Source: Xestospongia muta (Eukaryota; Porifera; Demospongiae; Haplosclerida; Petrosiidae). From it: a stretch of 64,000 nucleotides of DNA. The notes below the pieces were generated by a model, which was given only the letters and a program-made list of their open reading frames with translations, did no database searches and had not been told where the DNA came from. Position 1 is the stretch's first letter. The number at the start of each line of letters is the position of its first letter. The DNA is taken from NCBI GenBank assembly GCA_963693285.1, contig OY848918.1:1347001-1411000 (forward strand), written 5' to 3'. Shown in pieces: positions 12,001-22,552 of this stretch. The translations under genes were made by a program, and so were the position numbers.

Positions 12001-15000
12001 CCCATAACTGCCAAGGAAAGGATCATTGATGTGACCGCGTTAATAGTTCCCCAAGTAATTCGTGATTTGCCAATATTTCCTATTCCATTTGATATGAAAT
12101 GGACTCACCTATCTAATCTACACTTAGCTGATCCGGAGTTTGGCTCTCCTGGTCGTATAGAAATACTCCTTGGAGTTGATGTCTTCACTGATGTATTGCT
12201 CAATGGCAGGCGGAAGGGTCCCCCAGGATCACCAGTCGCAATGGAAACCCATTTTGGTTGGGTACTATGTGGTAATACTGAATCTTCCACCTCTTGTTCA
12301 TCTGCTGTCACTGTGAGCCATGCCTCACTCAAAATGATAGATGATCTAATTCATAAATTCTGGGAGATTGAAGAACCACCCAATCATCTAGTTTCTCACC
12401 TACCCATGGAGGAACGTATTGTTGTACAACATTTCAAGACTAAGCACACCCGTAACCCCGATGGACGATTTGTAGTTCATTTACCAAAGAAATCAGAGGG
12501 TGTGATGCTTGGTGAATCAAGGTCTCAAGCAGTACAAAGGTTTCTCTCACTTGAGCGCTCCCTTAACAGCAAGAATCAGTTTGTCGAGTTTGATGCGGTG
12601 ATGCAAGAGTATTTTGATATGCAACATGCAGAGGCAGTACCACCTGAGGATCTTGAGAAACCAGCAAGCAAGGTATTCTACTTACCCATGCATGCCGTAT
12701 ACAAGCAATCTAGTACCACCACAAAGATACGAGTAGTATTTGATGCCTCAGCAAAATCATCATCTGGTATATCATTAAATGACATTCTACTTGTAGGACC
12801 CACTATTCACCCACTACTAATTGATGTCTTGTTGCGTTTTCGTCTGCATCATGTGGCAATAACAGTAGACGTAGGCAAGATGTATAGAGCAATAGAGCTT
12901 ACAGCTGATGACAAGGACTTGCATCGCTTTGTTTGGAGGCCCAAACCTACTGAACCATTAAAGGATTATCGAATGACAAGAGCAACCTTTGGCGTGTCTG
13001 CATCATCATTTGCTGCCAATATGTCTGAGACAAAATGCCCTTGACTTGGCACATGAATTCCCTTTAGCTGCAAAAGTAGTAGAAGACTGTTTTTACGTTG
13101 ATGATTGCCTCACAGGAGCTGACACTAACGAAAGGGCAATTCTTTTATACCATCAGCTACTCGATCTGTTTAATCGTGGTGGATTTCTATTACGAAAGTG
13201 GAATTCCAGTGAGTCTGCTGTACTAAAAAGCATTGATCCAGACCTCCAAGACTCCCTTGAAGTACTCAACATATCTGGGTCTGAGGAATACACGAAAGCC
13301 CTTGGGCTGGAATAGAACACCACACTGGATCACTTTCATTTAACTATCGCTGATCTACCAACACCTGATATTGTCACTAAGCGAATCCTCATATCTAACA
13401 TCGCCAAGATATTCGATGTCTTTGGCTGGTTCTCGCCTATTATCATTAAAATGAAAATACTTCAACGTCTCTGGGAAAACAAACTCAATTGGGATGATCC
13501 TGTTCCCTCATCCATTCAAGACGTCTGGACACAATGGAAAACTGAACTACAACCTCTCTCCAATTACCATGTATCTCGGTACTACTTTTCAAAGGATGCC
13601 AACATCATCAATATACAATTACATGGATTCTCTGATGCATCCGAAGATGCCTATGCAGGCGTTGTGTATATCCGTGGAGAAGATACTCATAGTAACGTTC
13701 ATGTTGCATTAGTAATGGCAAAGACGAAGGTTTCCCCGCTGAAGCGATTGACAATACCTCGTCTGAAGTTGTGTGGTGCTTATTTACTCGCCCAACTACT
13801 TCACCACATCAAGAACATCTACCAAATACCAGTTACTAATGTATTTGCTTGGACCAATAGCATCATTGTGTTGAATTGGTTGAATGGTTCTCCCAAACGT
13901 TTTAAAACTTTCGTTGGAAATCGAATTTCAACCATTATCGATTTTATACCTCGCAACCGCTGGAATCATGTTAGCAGTATTGATAATCCTGCAAACTGTG
14001 CCTCTCGAGGTCTTTATCTTAGCGAGTTGTTGAATTATGAGTTGTGGTGGAAGGTCCCAACTGGTTAACTATTTCACAATCACAATGGCCAAAACAACTA
14101 TCTTTATCTCCTATCAAGATACACAACGAAGAGAAGGAAGTATGTTTGGCTACCACATGTCGACCAGTGGTGACCATCATGCCATTTGATCATTATTCTA
14201 CATTTTCAAGACTTCAACGCGTGACAGTATGGATCTTTCAATTTGTAAACAATTGCCGTAACCCAGGAAATTCCGTCATTCGTTGCTCTTATTTGTCCGT
14301 AGACGAACTCTCCCGGGCAGAGCGATATTGGATAACTATTTCGCAGAGTGACAGTTTTCCTCATGAATTATGTATACTCCAGTCAGATAATGATGTCAAT
14401 TTACCAAACAATAGTGCTTTAAAGTCACTTAATCCCTTCCTAGACCCACTTGGTATAATTCGTGTGGGTGGTCGTATCTCCAAAGCTAAGCTGTCATATT
14501 CTAGAGTATATCCAATCATTCTTCATGGTAAACACCCCATTGTCAGATTGATTGTCCTTTCAGAACATTGTCGTATTTTACATGCTGGTCCATCTCTATT
14601 GAGTGCCTCTATTAGTTTACGATTTCACATCATCAACCTCCGAAGAACCGTTCGATTAATCACTCGTGAATGTGTGATTTGCAAGCGCTACACAGGTAAA
14701 ACAGCCTTCAACAGCAAGGTCAACTGCCTCAAGAGCGTATCACTCCTGGCCCAGTATTTGAGAAGGTCGGAGTCAATTATGCCAGGCTGTTCAATATAAG
14801 TATGGATTTGTGAGAAAACCAACCATAGTGAAAGCATATCTTTGTCTGTTTGTATCGTTGATGGTTAAGGCAGTACACCTGGAATTGGTTTCCGACCTAA
14901 CTACTGAAGCCTTTATTGCTGCCTTGCGTCGCTTCATTTGTAGAAGAGGATTACCCACGCTCATATGGAGTGATCACGGAACAAATTTCATTGGGGCAGA

Positions 15001-18000
15001 CCGCGAGCTGAAGGATCTCTTCCAATTCCTGAAAGATAAGAATTCTCAAACAATTATTTCAAAATTCTGCACATCAAAAATGATCGAATGGAGATTTATA
15101 CCAGAGCGTGCTCCAAATTTTGGGGGACTATGGGAGTCAGCCTTCAAGAGCATGACAACTCATTTACAGCGGATCACTTCGGATGTCAAGCTGACTTTTG
15201 AAGAATTGAGCACTATAATGTGTCAAATTGAAGCTTGTTTAAATAGTCGACCATTGGTTCCTTTAAATCATGTTAATGACGATATCACTGAAGTCCTTAC
15301 ACCAGGTCATTTTCTGATAGGACGAACATTGACTGCTCTACTGGATCGCTCTATTTCAGAACAACCAATGTCTCTGTTACACCGATGGCAGTTGTGTCAA
15401 AACATAGTGAACCACTTCAAGGACAAAATGGTCTACTGAGTATATCACTACATTGAAGAAGTACGCCAAATGGCCTCATCAATCAAGGAATGTATGTGTG
15501 GGAGATATTGTTATCCTTCGTGACGAAACTTTGTTTCCAACGAAATGGCCCTTGGCAAAGGTGGTCAACGCTCATCCTGGAAAGGATAATCTCGTTCGAG
15601 TCGTAACCGTGAAGACCGCCAAGGGAATTTACAAGAGACCTGTGACCAAGATTGTTGTTATGTTACCTTCAAAATCTAGCGATTGAGCTGTATGTTATTA
15701 TTACATGTACATCATTATTACTATGTATATTTTTTTTTCAGACCGTTCGGTCTTGGCCGGCGGTATGTTTGGTCATGCTATAATCATTTAATTAACACTT
15801 TATGTAATTTAATTATTCCCTTATTTGGTCACAGTTCTTCCAGATCTTTCTGGACCATGTGCTCTAGCAGGTATATAGCATGTGTTATGTTTAGAACTTT
15901 CTAGTTTTTCGTTTTTTTGGTTCCATGATATAGTCTGTCAATTCTCTCTCTCTCTCATTTTGGTAAAATCAATAAAGTAATATTTGACTCTCATTCTCTG
16001 TCGTGTCGTGGATAAGGAATAATCAGTGGTATTCTTGTGTAGTATTCGCAATCTGTACTAAGCTCAACAATATATATAGCATATATAGTATAAAATAAGA
16101 TGATTCCATATTGGAAATGAATGTCAGTGCTTGTTGCAACAGAATATATATTAACATGTTGAAACAGAATCATATTAACTTACCAAAAAAATTACAAAAA
16201 TCTTCTGAGAAAAGGTTGGAAGAAGGAGACATGACTTCAGATTCAACTAAAATATATCGTAATTATTAAAAATTGAGTTCTTTTACAAGTCTTCAATTTT
16301 ACCATTAATATCCCAAGCACAGGTACTTCCTTGAGTTTTCAAAGGCACAACAAAAGATCTACCACCAGTTACTTGTAATGTGGCAAGTTCTGGTACAATA
16401 GAGTTATCCTATATAACAAAGGTATAAAGTAATTGATTCATGAATGCACATAATTTTAATTAATGTGTTACTATGCCAATTTTCTCTAACAACTAATTAA
16501 TTAATTAATTAATTCAAACAGTTTTAACCTTCTTTCCAGTAAAAAGTATTGATTCATTTGTTTGATGAAGCTCAGTAAAAGAAAAGCAATTACCACATTC
16601 ATACTGTGTGAAGAAGAGGCATTAATTGTGTTATCAACTATAGAATTTACTTTTTTGAATTTACAAATGGAAATAAAATTCGTTATTCTATTCTTCTCAA
16701 GTAACATTGGATGCATAGCATATACAAGTAAATTATTTCCATCACTGTCTTCATGGTCAACAGCAAAATTAAGAACAACACCCTGCATGGAACATAAAAA
16801 CAGTTAATATAGCTTTGTGACAGTTAACATATTTTAATTCTTTGAATTACAGAGAAGCTTAATTGAAAATGCTACAACAGTTCCACATGCTCCGTCAATA
16901 ATCAAATTGACTACATTATTAACTCTATAAAAACACTCCACTTGATCTCAGAAGTTTAATATCCACATTTCTGGATTAATACAATTTCATTTAAAGCCAT
17001 AACTCTTGTAGACTTCAGTGTCAACATCTTCACACATCATCCTTTTATCCAGATAAATGCACTCTTTCTAAGATGTATGGTTATTAATGAATCAAAGTAA
17101 GCAATTACAAAGTTATTAAATACAATTGAATAAATAAATAAATATAAGTGATCAATGCATAATTGCATATATGACAAATTATATATGTTCATCACTTACA
17201 TTATCAGATAATATAAATAAATGAGGTGCAAGTGAGATTTTTTCATCTGAGTTTATCTTGTCTTTTTCTTTTGTCAGATACAACAATTCAAGACTTGCAA
17301 AAAATGAAAAAACAAAAGGAAAGCAAACTTTAACATCCTTTTTTGACTGCAAAAAAACTCCAGTTATTGTATGCAAGTTAACATTTCCTGGACAAACCAT
17401 TATCTTCAAAGGCAATCTACCTTTCTGATTCAAATCAAGAAGAGAAAATATAATATCTTCTGTAGTGGAAGTATCAAAACACACAAGACAAAACTTGCTT
17501 TTAGCATTTAGTGCTGAAAAAAGCTGATCATTCTTCTTGTGTACAGACTTAAAAAAGTAATGGAACATTCTATCAGAAGCCTTTTCTGTAAATATCATAT
17601 CCATTGTGTTGCTATGGAAAAATGTAGGCAAAAGATCTGATGGATGTGAATAATCAATACTGTCAAAAACGTTCCACATTTGCTTTGCAAGAAAATCAAA
17701 GGTTGAATTAGAAAATAGGCATTTGGCTATTGCTGAATCTGAAATGATAGATCTCTTCTGTACTTTTTCAGCTAGATGTAGAACAGATAATAATAAACAT
17801 AGTGTAAAACATGAATTGAATGTCTTACAATATTTGGAAGATTGCATCTTGCTATAATGCTCTTGAAAACCATTAAAAACACATTCAACAACAAATTCTG
17901 CAATCCATACTGCAACAGGACTCTCAACTAACTGAACAAATTGATAATATACCATTATATAGTTGTATAAAATCCTACTTCTCTCAAAAGAGCACTGCAA

Positions 18001-18925
18001 TGAAGTAAAATGTAATGTTGTGATCGAAGGGTGCCTCTCTTCCTTAGTATTTTTGATGACACAAATAAAAGACCATTATCTGCACACACTGGTTTGATGT
18101 TGATATTAAGATTAGGTTGTAGACTGTAAAGACAAAAAAGTTAGTTTTCAATGGTGTACTACAACTAACTCATGAATGGTCACTTTGCTGCCTCCCAAGT
18201 TATCTCCTTTCACTTGAATACAAGAACAAATGACTATAAAACCTGGTCTACTAAGCTTTGGAGGTGTACAGACAAGTTCAGGTGAGGCGTTTTCAACCAC
18301 AAAATTCTCATGATTATCTGGCTCATCTTCAATGAAGCAATGCAGCTTTTGTAAAGTGACATTATGATCTAACTTAACATGCGCTATAGAATCAATAGAA
18401 TCAAAACTACGCAGAAAGTTGACTGATGATTTTTTATATGATGTAGTGCTAACAACTACACGAGAATCGTCGCTGCTTTCAGCATCAACCTGATTTTGTA
18501 ACTTGCTTTCAACTTAATAAAAAATAAAATAAAAATATATAATAAAGCTAAGTAACTTACCAAGCCAAGAAGAAGTTCCATTGCCAGTACAAAGACAAGG
18601 AGAAGAATAGCTAGTTAATAGAGGTGGGTTGTCACCACTTTCAGCATCAACTTGATTTGGTAACTTGTTTTGAGCTTAATAAGAAATAAATTAAAATTAC
18701 AATACAAGTTATGTAACTCACCAAGCCAGAAAAAAGTTCCATTGTCAGTACAAAGGCATGGAAAAGAATAGTTAGTTTTAACTATTATAATATATAAAAA
18801 TTAATATAAAAAGAAAAGGTTATACCAGAATTGTTGTTCTGTGATGTATAGGTATGGTCATTTATCATAGTCTGATGTGTATCATCTGACGTAGTTTTAC
18901 AATTGACTGGATTTGAACGTTGATC
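9090..18925 (-). CDS. Unknown multi-exon gene interrupted by a BEL/Pao insertion in an intron
   Basis: Exons in transcription order: 18826-18925, 18722-18781, 18561-18674, 18170-18512, a possible exon near 18060-18120, 17200-17994, 16651-16782, 16303-16408, 16184-16246, 9090-9658. Donors and acceptors are canonical (e.g. TTCATTGCAG before 17994, GTAAGTG after 17200). The two exons at 18561 and 18722 encode related segments (PCLCTGNGTSSWL, PCLCTDNGTFFWL). The 16303-16408 exon (VTGGRSFVVPLK...CAWDIN) and the 16651 exon (GVVLNFAVDHEDSDGNNLL) weakly resemble strands of a GOLD domain, but in an unusual order. The 17200-17994 and 9090-9658 exons match nothing I recognise. The intron 9659-16183 would be about 160 bp without the retrotransposon. 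Whether this gene joins copy 2 downstream is unknown. Confidence 0.5.
9711..10015 (+). repeat. 5' LTR of the BEL/Pao element
   Basis: Begins TGTTTGGTCATGC and ends GCTCAACA. It holds an AATAAA signal (CAATAAAG, near 9918) and a CT-rich run. It is nearly identical to 15766-16069. The left flank ends ATATA. Confidence 0.95.
10022..10037 (+). promoter_or_regulatory. Putative tRNA primer-binding site
   Basis: TGGTCCACCGAACCGG starts 6 bases after the 5' LTR. It begins TGG, complementary to the CCA end of a tRNA. The primer tRNA was not identified. Confidence 0.55.
10150..11889 (+). pseudogene. BEL/Pao gag and protease region, with in-frame stops
   Basis: The first open segment (10150-11145) is a gag-like coiled-coil region containing the LPKLAVPTFDGN motif common in Pao gag. 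It ends at a TGA (11143-11145) followed by homologous sequence in the same frame, so the stop is a lesion. The second segment (to 11889) holds a CCHC zinc knuckle (CMNCLNKGHFVAEC) and an aspartic-protease active site (LLDSGSSASFI). Another TGA at 11887-11889 directly follows the protease motif. The product would package RNA and mature the polyprotein. This copy cannot make it in one piece. Confidence 0.85.
11893..14068 (+). pseudogene. BEL/Pao reverse transcriptase and RNase H region, frameshifted
   Basis: Pao-type RT motifs are visible: RVVFDASAKSSSG, then the polymerase box YVDDCL (near 13096), then the RNase H block FSDASEDAYAGVVY and KRLTIPRLKLCGAYLLAQLL. A small deletion near 13024-13035 shifts the frame just before YVDD. 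A stop at 13312-13314 interrupts the connection to RNase H. The next open segment restarts at 13451. Confidence 0.88.
14069..15686 (+). pseudogene. BEL/Pao integrase region, frameshifted
   Basis: An N-terminal zinc-binding stretch (HCRILHAG...CVICKRY) lies in 14044-14799. The DDE core lies in 14810-15439 with SDHGTNF (second Asp) and NFGGLWESAFKSM (Glu). The first catalytic Asp is read as Asn in the preceding frame (VGVNYA, near 14770), where a frameshift also occurs. A C-terminal segment (15453-15686, WPLAKVVNAHPGKDN) resembles the chromodomain-like tail of Pao integrases. The enzyme is inactive as read. Confidence 0.88.
15766..16069 (+). repeat. 3' LTR of the BEL/Pao element
   Basis: It matches 9711-10015 with few substitutions and a short indel in a poly-T run, and is followed by the duplicated ATATA. 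Confidence 0.95.
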
Positions 18926-19011
18926 CTAAAATAAGGCAAATATAACTGAAATTATTAAGTTTTCATCAAACACACACACAAACACTTCCTAAAGATGAAG
19001 TAATTTCTGAG

Positions 19012-19070
19012 ATGGATAATATCAGTCCAGTACCAAGAATGCAAACAAGATGGTAGGAAAGACAGGGCAG
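19012..19070. mobile_element. Partial copy of a foldback element
   Basis: About 55 bp, including AAGAATGCAAACAAGAT, match the left end of the element at 23190-23240. Only this one end is seen here. Confidence 0.55.
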
Positions 19071-19166
19071 GTTTACATATAGATTGATGAACCATGATAT
19101 AAGTGCGTGGCTGTCGAGCAAGTTTTTTAAAACTCTGTTTGGCAGATTTATAATGCATTGGAACCG

Positions 19167-19372
19167 TCAATATTGACAATACTGATAAAGCTTATCATCA
19201 GATCCATATAAACCTGCCGCTTTGCTGTTTATGAAGAAGGAACTAGCTGTGTTGTCAGATTCTATATTTTCAAATATTAACCCGTTAGGATGTCTATGTG
19301 CATTATATAGAACAACACTCCTATCAAAAATGTATGAGCAAAGAATCTCATTATGATATATCACTATAAAAA
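19167..19372 (-). CDS. Possible terminal exon of an unknown gene
   Basis: An open frame of about 68 codons follows the acceptor CCAATCATCAG and ends at a stop at 19167. It reads HNEILCSYIFDR and HRHPNGLIFENIESDN, a mixed composition unlike the surrounding AT-rich DNA. No partner exon was found to the right. I do not recognise it. It may be chance. Confidence 0.3.
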
Positions 19373-19437
19373 CTGATGATTGGTTGATTAACCAATATAA
19401 TATTGCTACATACAGGTTACATGTAATTATTCGATGC

Positions 19438-19560
19438 AAACTAAAAGTAAACATCATTACTGTTTTTATTACTATTGTATTATCAAATGAACTATTTATG
19501 TGAACAGTGTATTTAATAGTTTATTAGTAATGAAAACAGTAATGATGTTACTTTCAGTTT
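19438..19560. repeat. Inverted repeat with arms of about 35 bp
   Basis: AAACTAAAAGTAAACATCAT at 19438 is mirrored by ATGATGTTACTTTCAGTTT ending at 19560. Arms match with few mismatches around a loop of about 50 bp. This is probably a small foldback element or MITE. Confidence 0.75.
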
Positions 19561-19599
19561 ACATTTGTGACATATATGTATAACCATATGTTGACTAAA

Positions 19600-22550
19600 C
19601 TAACAAGTCAATGTTTACATAAATTGGATTAAATCATTTGCCGTTCACAAGCAGCACCTCTTACATTAGATTACTCTGACTACAGCTTCAATGTTAATAG
19701 AGCAGCTATTCTCATTTACTGAATCATTAGTCACCAATGATGAGTGCAGCTAATCAACTGTCAAAGCTTCTTCTAGGTAGCTAGTTTGCCTTTCTGTGTT
19801 TTTGTATTTGGTATTCTCTCTATTAGGTGTTCAATTTTCAAGAAATCAAATATTTATACTGTGAAATTGATATCTTCAAAACTACAATAGGATGATTTCT
19901 AAATTATAGTCTTAATAAAGTCTAAAAAGTTATTATTTAGCAATAACAAGTCTATAATTGTAAAAATTGTTCTAACTTATTTTGCATGGTAGTAGTGTAT
20001 CATATAGTTTCTAATAATAGGTGCCCTTTGAAAATAATTCAATATCCAAAAGGACACTATTATTAGAGCAGATAAAATTAAGTTCAGAGTCAAAGGGCAC
20101 CGATTGGGATGGTGCCTATTCACACAATTAGAACAAACGTTACATTTATATGCATCAATGTAAAAATTCATTGGTTGTTTAAACCAATTCATTGTCATTG
20201 TCAAGATATTGAGTAGTATAATAAATATCAAATATAAATATGTTATAATTACTAATACACAATATCTGCTCAAACATTACTGATAGTAATGGTGTAAACA
20301 GAAATAGGCAACAGATATCCTTATTAAAACAAAGCAACAGATGCCCTACCCTTCCTTGTCACTATAATGCAAACATACAGGTTATTAAGGTTGGTTCACT
20401 TAAGAGTTAACAGAAAACCAAATAAACCCTCCCAAGTTAACATCTCTATTGACTACAGCATACTTTAAAGGACCGAAAATGGTTGCTATAAAGAGAGCCA
20501 GGCATGAGATCACATTCAATAAACATGATACATAAAACACAGACTGCCCTAACAATGATTCTATTTACAAGCCATAATTTGGTATCAAGAATTTCTGCCA
20601 CATTCTACTAAGCCAAAATAGTGAAAATACAATCATCATAGTCTGTGAAGAAAAGTTTAACCTATTTCAATTCCAATTAATTAGGTGCCAGCAAAAAAAA
20701 TTACAAAGCAAAAGAGCATTATTAGGGTACGTGAAAATATGCATGGACAGAGAGGGTGCCTATATTAGAAATTTATACAGTACTGTTATAACCATGCATG
20801 ACTGAAGAATAAAGAATTGGCAAAGCCTATGAAACTGGTCAAAGACATCAAATTTTCTATCAAATAACAGAAACCAGAAGCTTTGATCAGCAATATCCAA
20901 TTAAATGTGATCGTAATAAGAGTAATTATAGCCACTGGTTGCTATGTATGTATGTGGCTATGACTTGTACGAACATTTCGTTTGTTGCTCTCAAGTTACA
21001 AGATAACCATAGAACAATAGAATAAAAATCATCTTATAATTACTGAAGATACTAACTTCACAGTGAAACACTGACTAGAGCTACGATTACCTAATTAGCA
21101 AAAGTGTCTATAAAAGACTAAAAGCAATAGAATGCTAGAAATATAAAAAAGCAAGCTAGTAAGAAGCTTCAAGCATTGTCAGTCACGCCCATTGTTGTAT
21201 CACTTGCAGTTAGGGTCAACAAAATTTGTTAGTTGCTATATGTGTTGGTGGTTAAAGGATGCAGTTTAATTTCATTTGTTGCTCTCAAAGTCTCATACAA
21301 TAATATATTAAAAATACGAAAACAAACATACCAATGTAGACATTATGTGGTCCAAAATGATTATAGGACTGCCTGGCACACGCAATATGCCAGGTAGAAA
21401 AAAGGAAATACACAATCCCATATAAATACCACGTAGCCAAAACAATGTTACCATTGCCTGGTACAATGGCATAAACTTTTAACATATCAACATCACTTAA
21501 AATGCGTATGATATTTTGTCTCTTGGCTATTGACCAATTAATTATGATCTCAGTTTAAGGTAATTCACAGTGTTTATCAATTCTTAAGAGATATTCATGA
21601 CATGCACATTCAGTTCCCAGAAAAACAGTAATAAATCTCATTATGTTCAATTACTACAGTGACAGCTCATCATTGTGACAAAGATAATAATTATATTCAT
21701 GTAATATCAAAATTCCTAGTAAAAACAGGAGAGTTTTAGAATCAATACAATATAATTCCTTTTCAATAAATTTAAATGAAGTTGAAAGACGTTACTATTA
21801 GATCTACTAACAACCATTAAGTTTCATTGAGGAACATGAACATGGAACATGATACAGATTTAAAGCACGTAAAAGAAGGCTAAAGCAAAAAGTAGGAGGT
21901 CAGCTGTCTTCCTTATCTAGTCACATCATTTCTTCCATTTTTATTAGATTTTGTATATGATATTGACATTATCAAAATTAAAGGTGCACTTTGGCCTGTG
22001 ACACCTTGTCCACACAGAACACCAGGACACTTTGGAGTTACCTTGTGTCGGAGTATAATGATATATGTTGTTCAAGGTCGCTTGGCCATCTTCTTGACTT
22101 CTTGACTTCTCTTAAATATATCTATTTAAAGCACACCTACTAAGAGGTTACAACCCAGAAGCTATTAAAATGCAAAACACTTAGCAGTTATATCCATATA
22201 TGGACATATGTTCTAAGCCTTGATTCGACAACAGTTAGTGAAGTGAGTTTGATGCTCCTTTACGTCGCTTCACAACGCTCGTGTGCTCCTGGTATAATGT
22301 ATGCACAGATTGTTAATTTCATTGAGTAAGATTTGTAAACAAAACTCTTTAAAAACATTGTGTTATTTCAGTTGAGGCCTTTGTTACTCATTAGTTCAGT
22401 TCAAACAGTATCTAATCCATCTCTTGTTTGTAGCTTCAATTATTAAGAAAATCTACAAGCTTTTTGGCTTCTAATTTGATTTATATATATTGGGTCAGAC
22501 CAAGTTTGGCATTGTGGTAAACAAATATTGGGCTTACATAATACTGTTGA
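19600..22550. other. Non-coding region, no gene recognised
   Basis: About 3 kb of AT-rich DNA without supported exons. A 98-codon minus-strand open frame at 19977-20273 spans a short inverted repeat (GGTGCCCTTTGA at 20020, TCAAAGGGCACC at 20090) and lacks splice or start context. The stretch 21180-21300 also holds nothing recognisable. It separates the unknown gene on the left from the receptor cluster. Confidence 0.5.
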
Positions 22551-22552
22551 AA

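Larger units (their letters stand above)
9711..16069 (+). mobile_element. BEL/Pao-type LTR retrotransposon, degenerate
   Basis: A 6359-bp element with LTRs of about 305 bp (9711-10015, 15766-16069) that begin TGTTTGG and end CTCAACA. The flanks are a 5-bp duplication, ATATA, as BEL/Pao elements make. Internal order is gag with zinc knuckle, aspartic protease, reverse transcriptase, RNase H, integrase, which is the BEL/Pao and Ty3 order. The RT and RNase H motifs are of the Pao type. At least two in-frame stops and several frameshifts break the polyprotein, so it is not autonomous. The LTRs differ at roughly 8-9 sites, so the insertion is not very recent. It lies antisense to the host gene. 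Confidence 0.93.

Noticed and set aside
10150..15686. A functional retrovirus or host-domesticated gag/pol gene
   Set aside because: The structure is a BEL/Pao element with LTRs and TSD, no envelope gene was seen, and the frames are broken by stops and frameshifts.
19977..20273. 98-codon open frame with hydrophobic stretches and Cys/His cluster
   Set aside because: It spans a small inverted repeat, has no splice sites or homologous copy, and its hydrophobicity follows from AT-rich codons.
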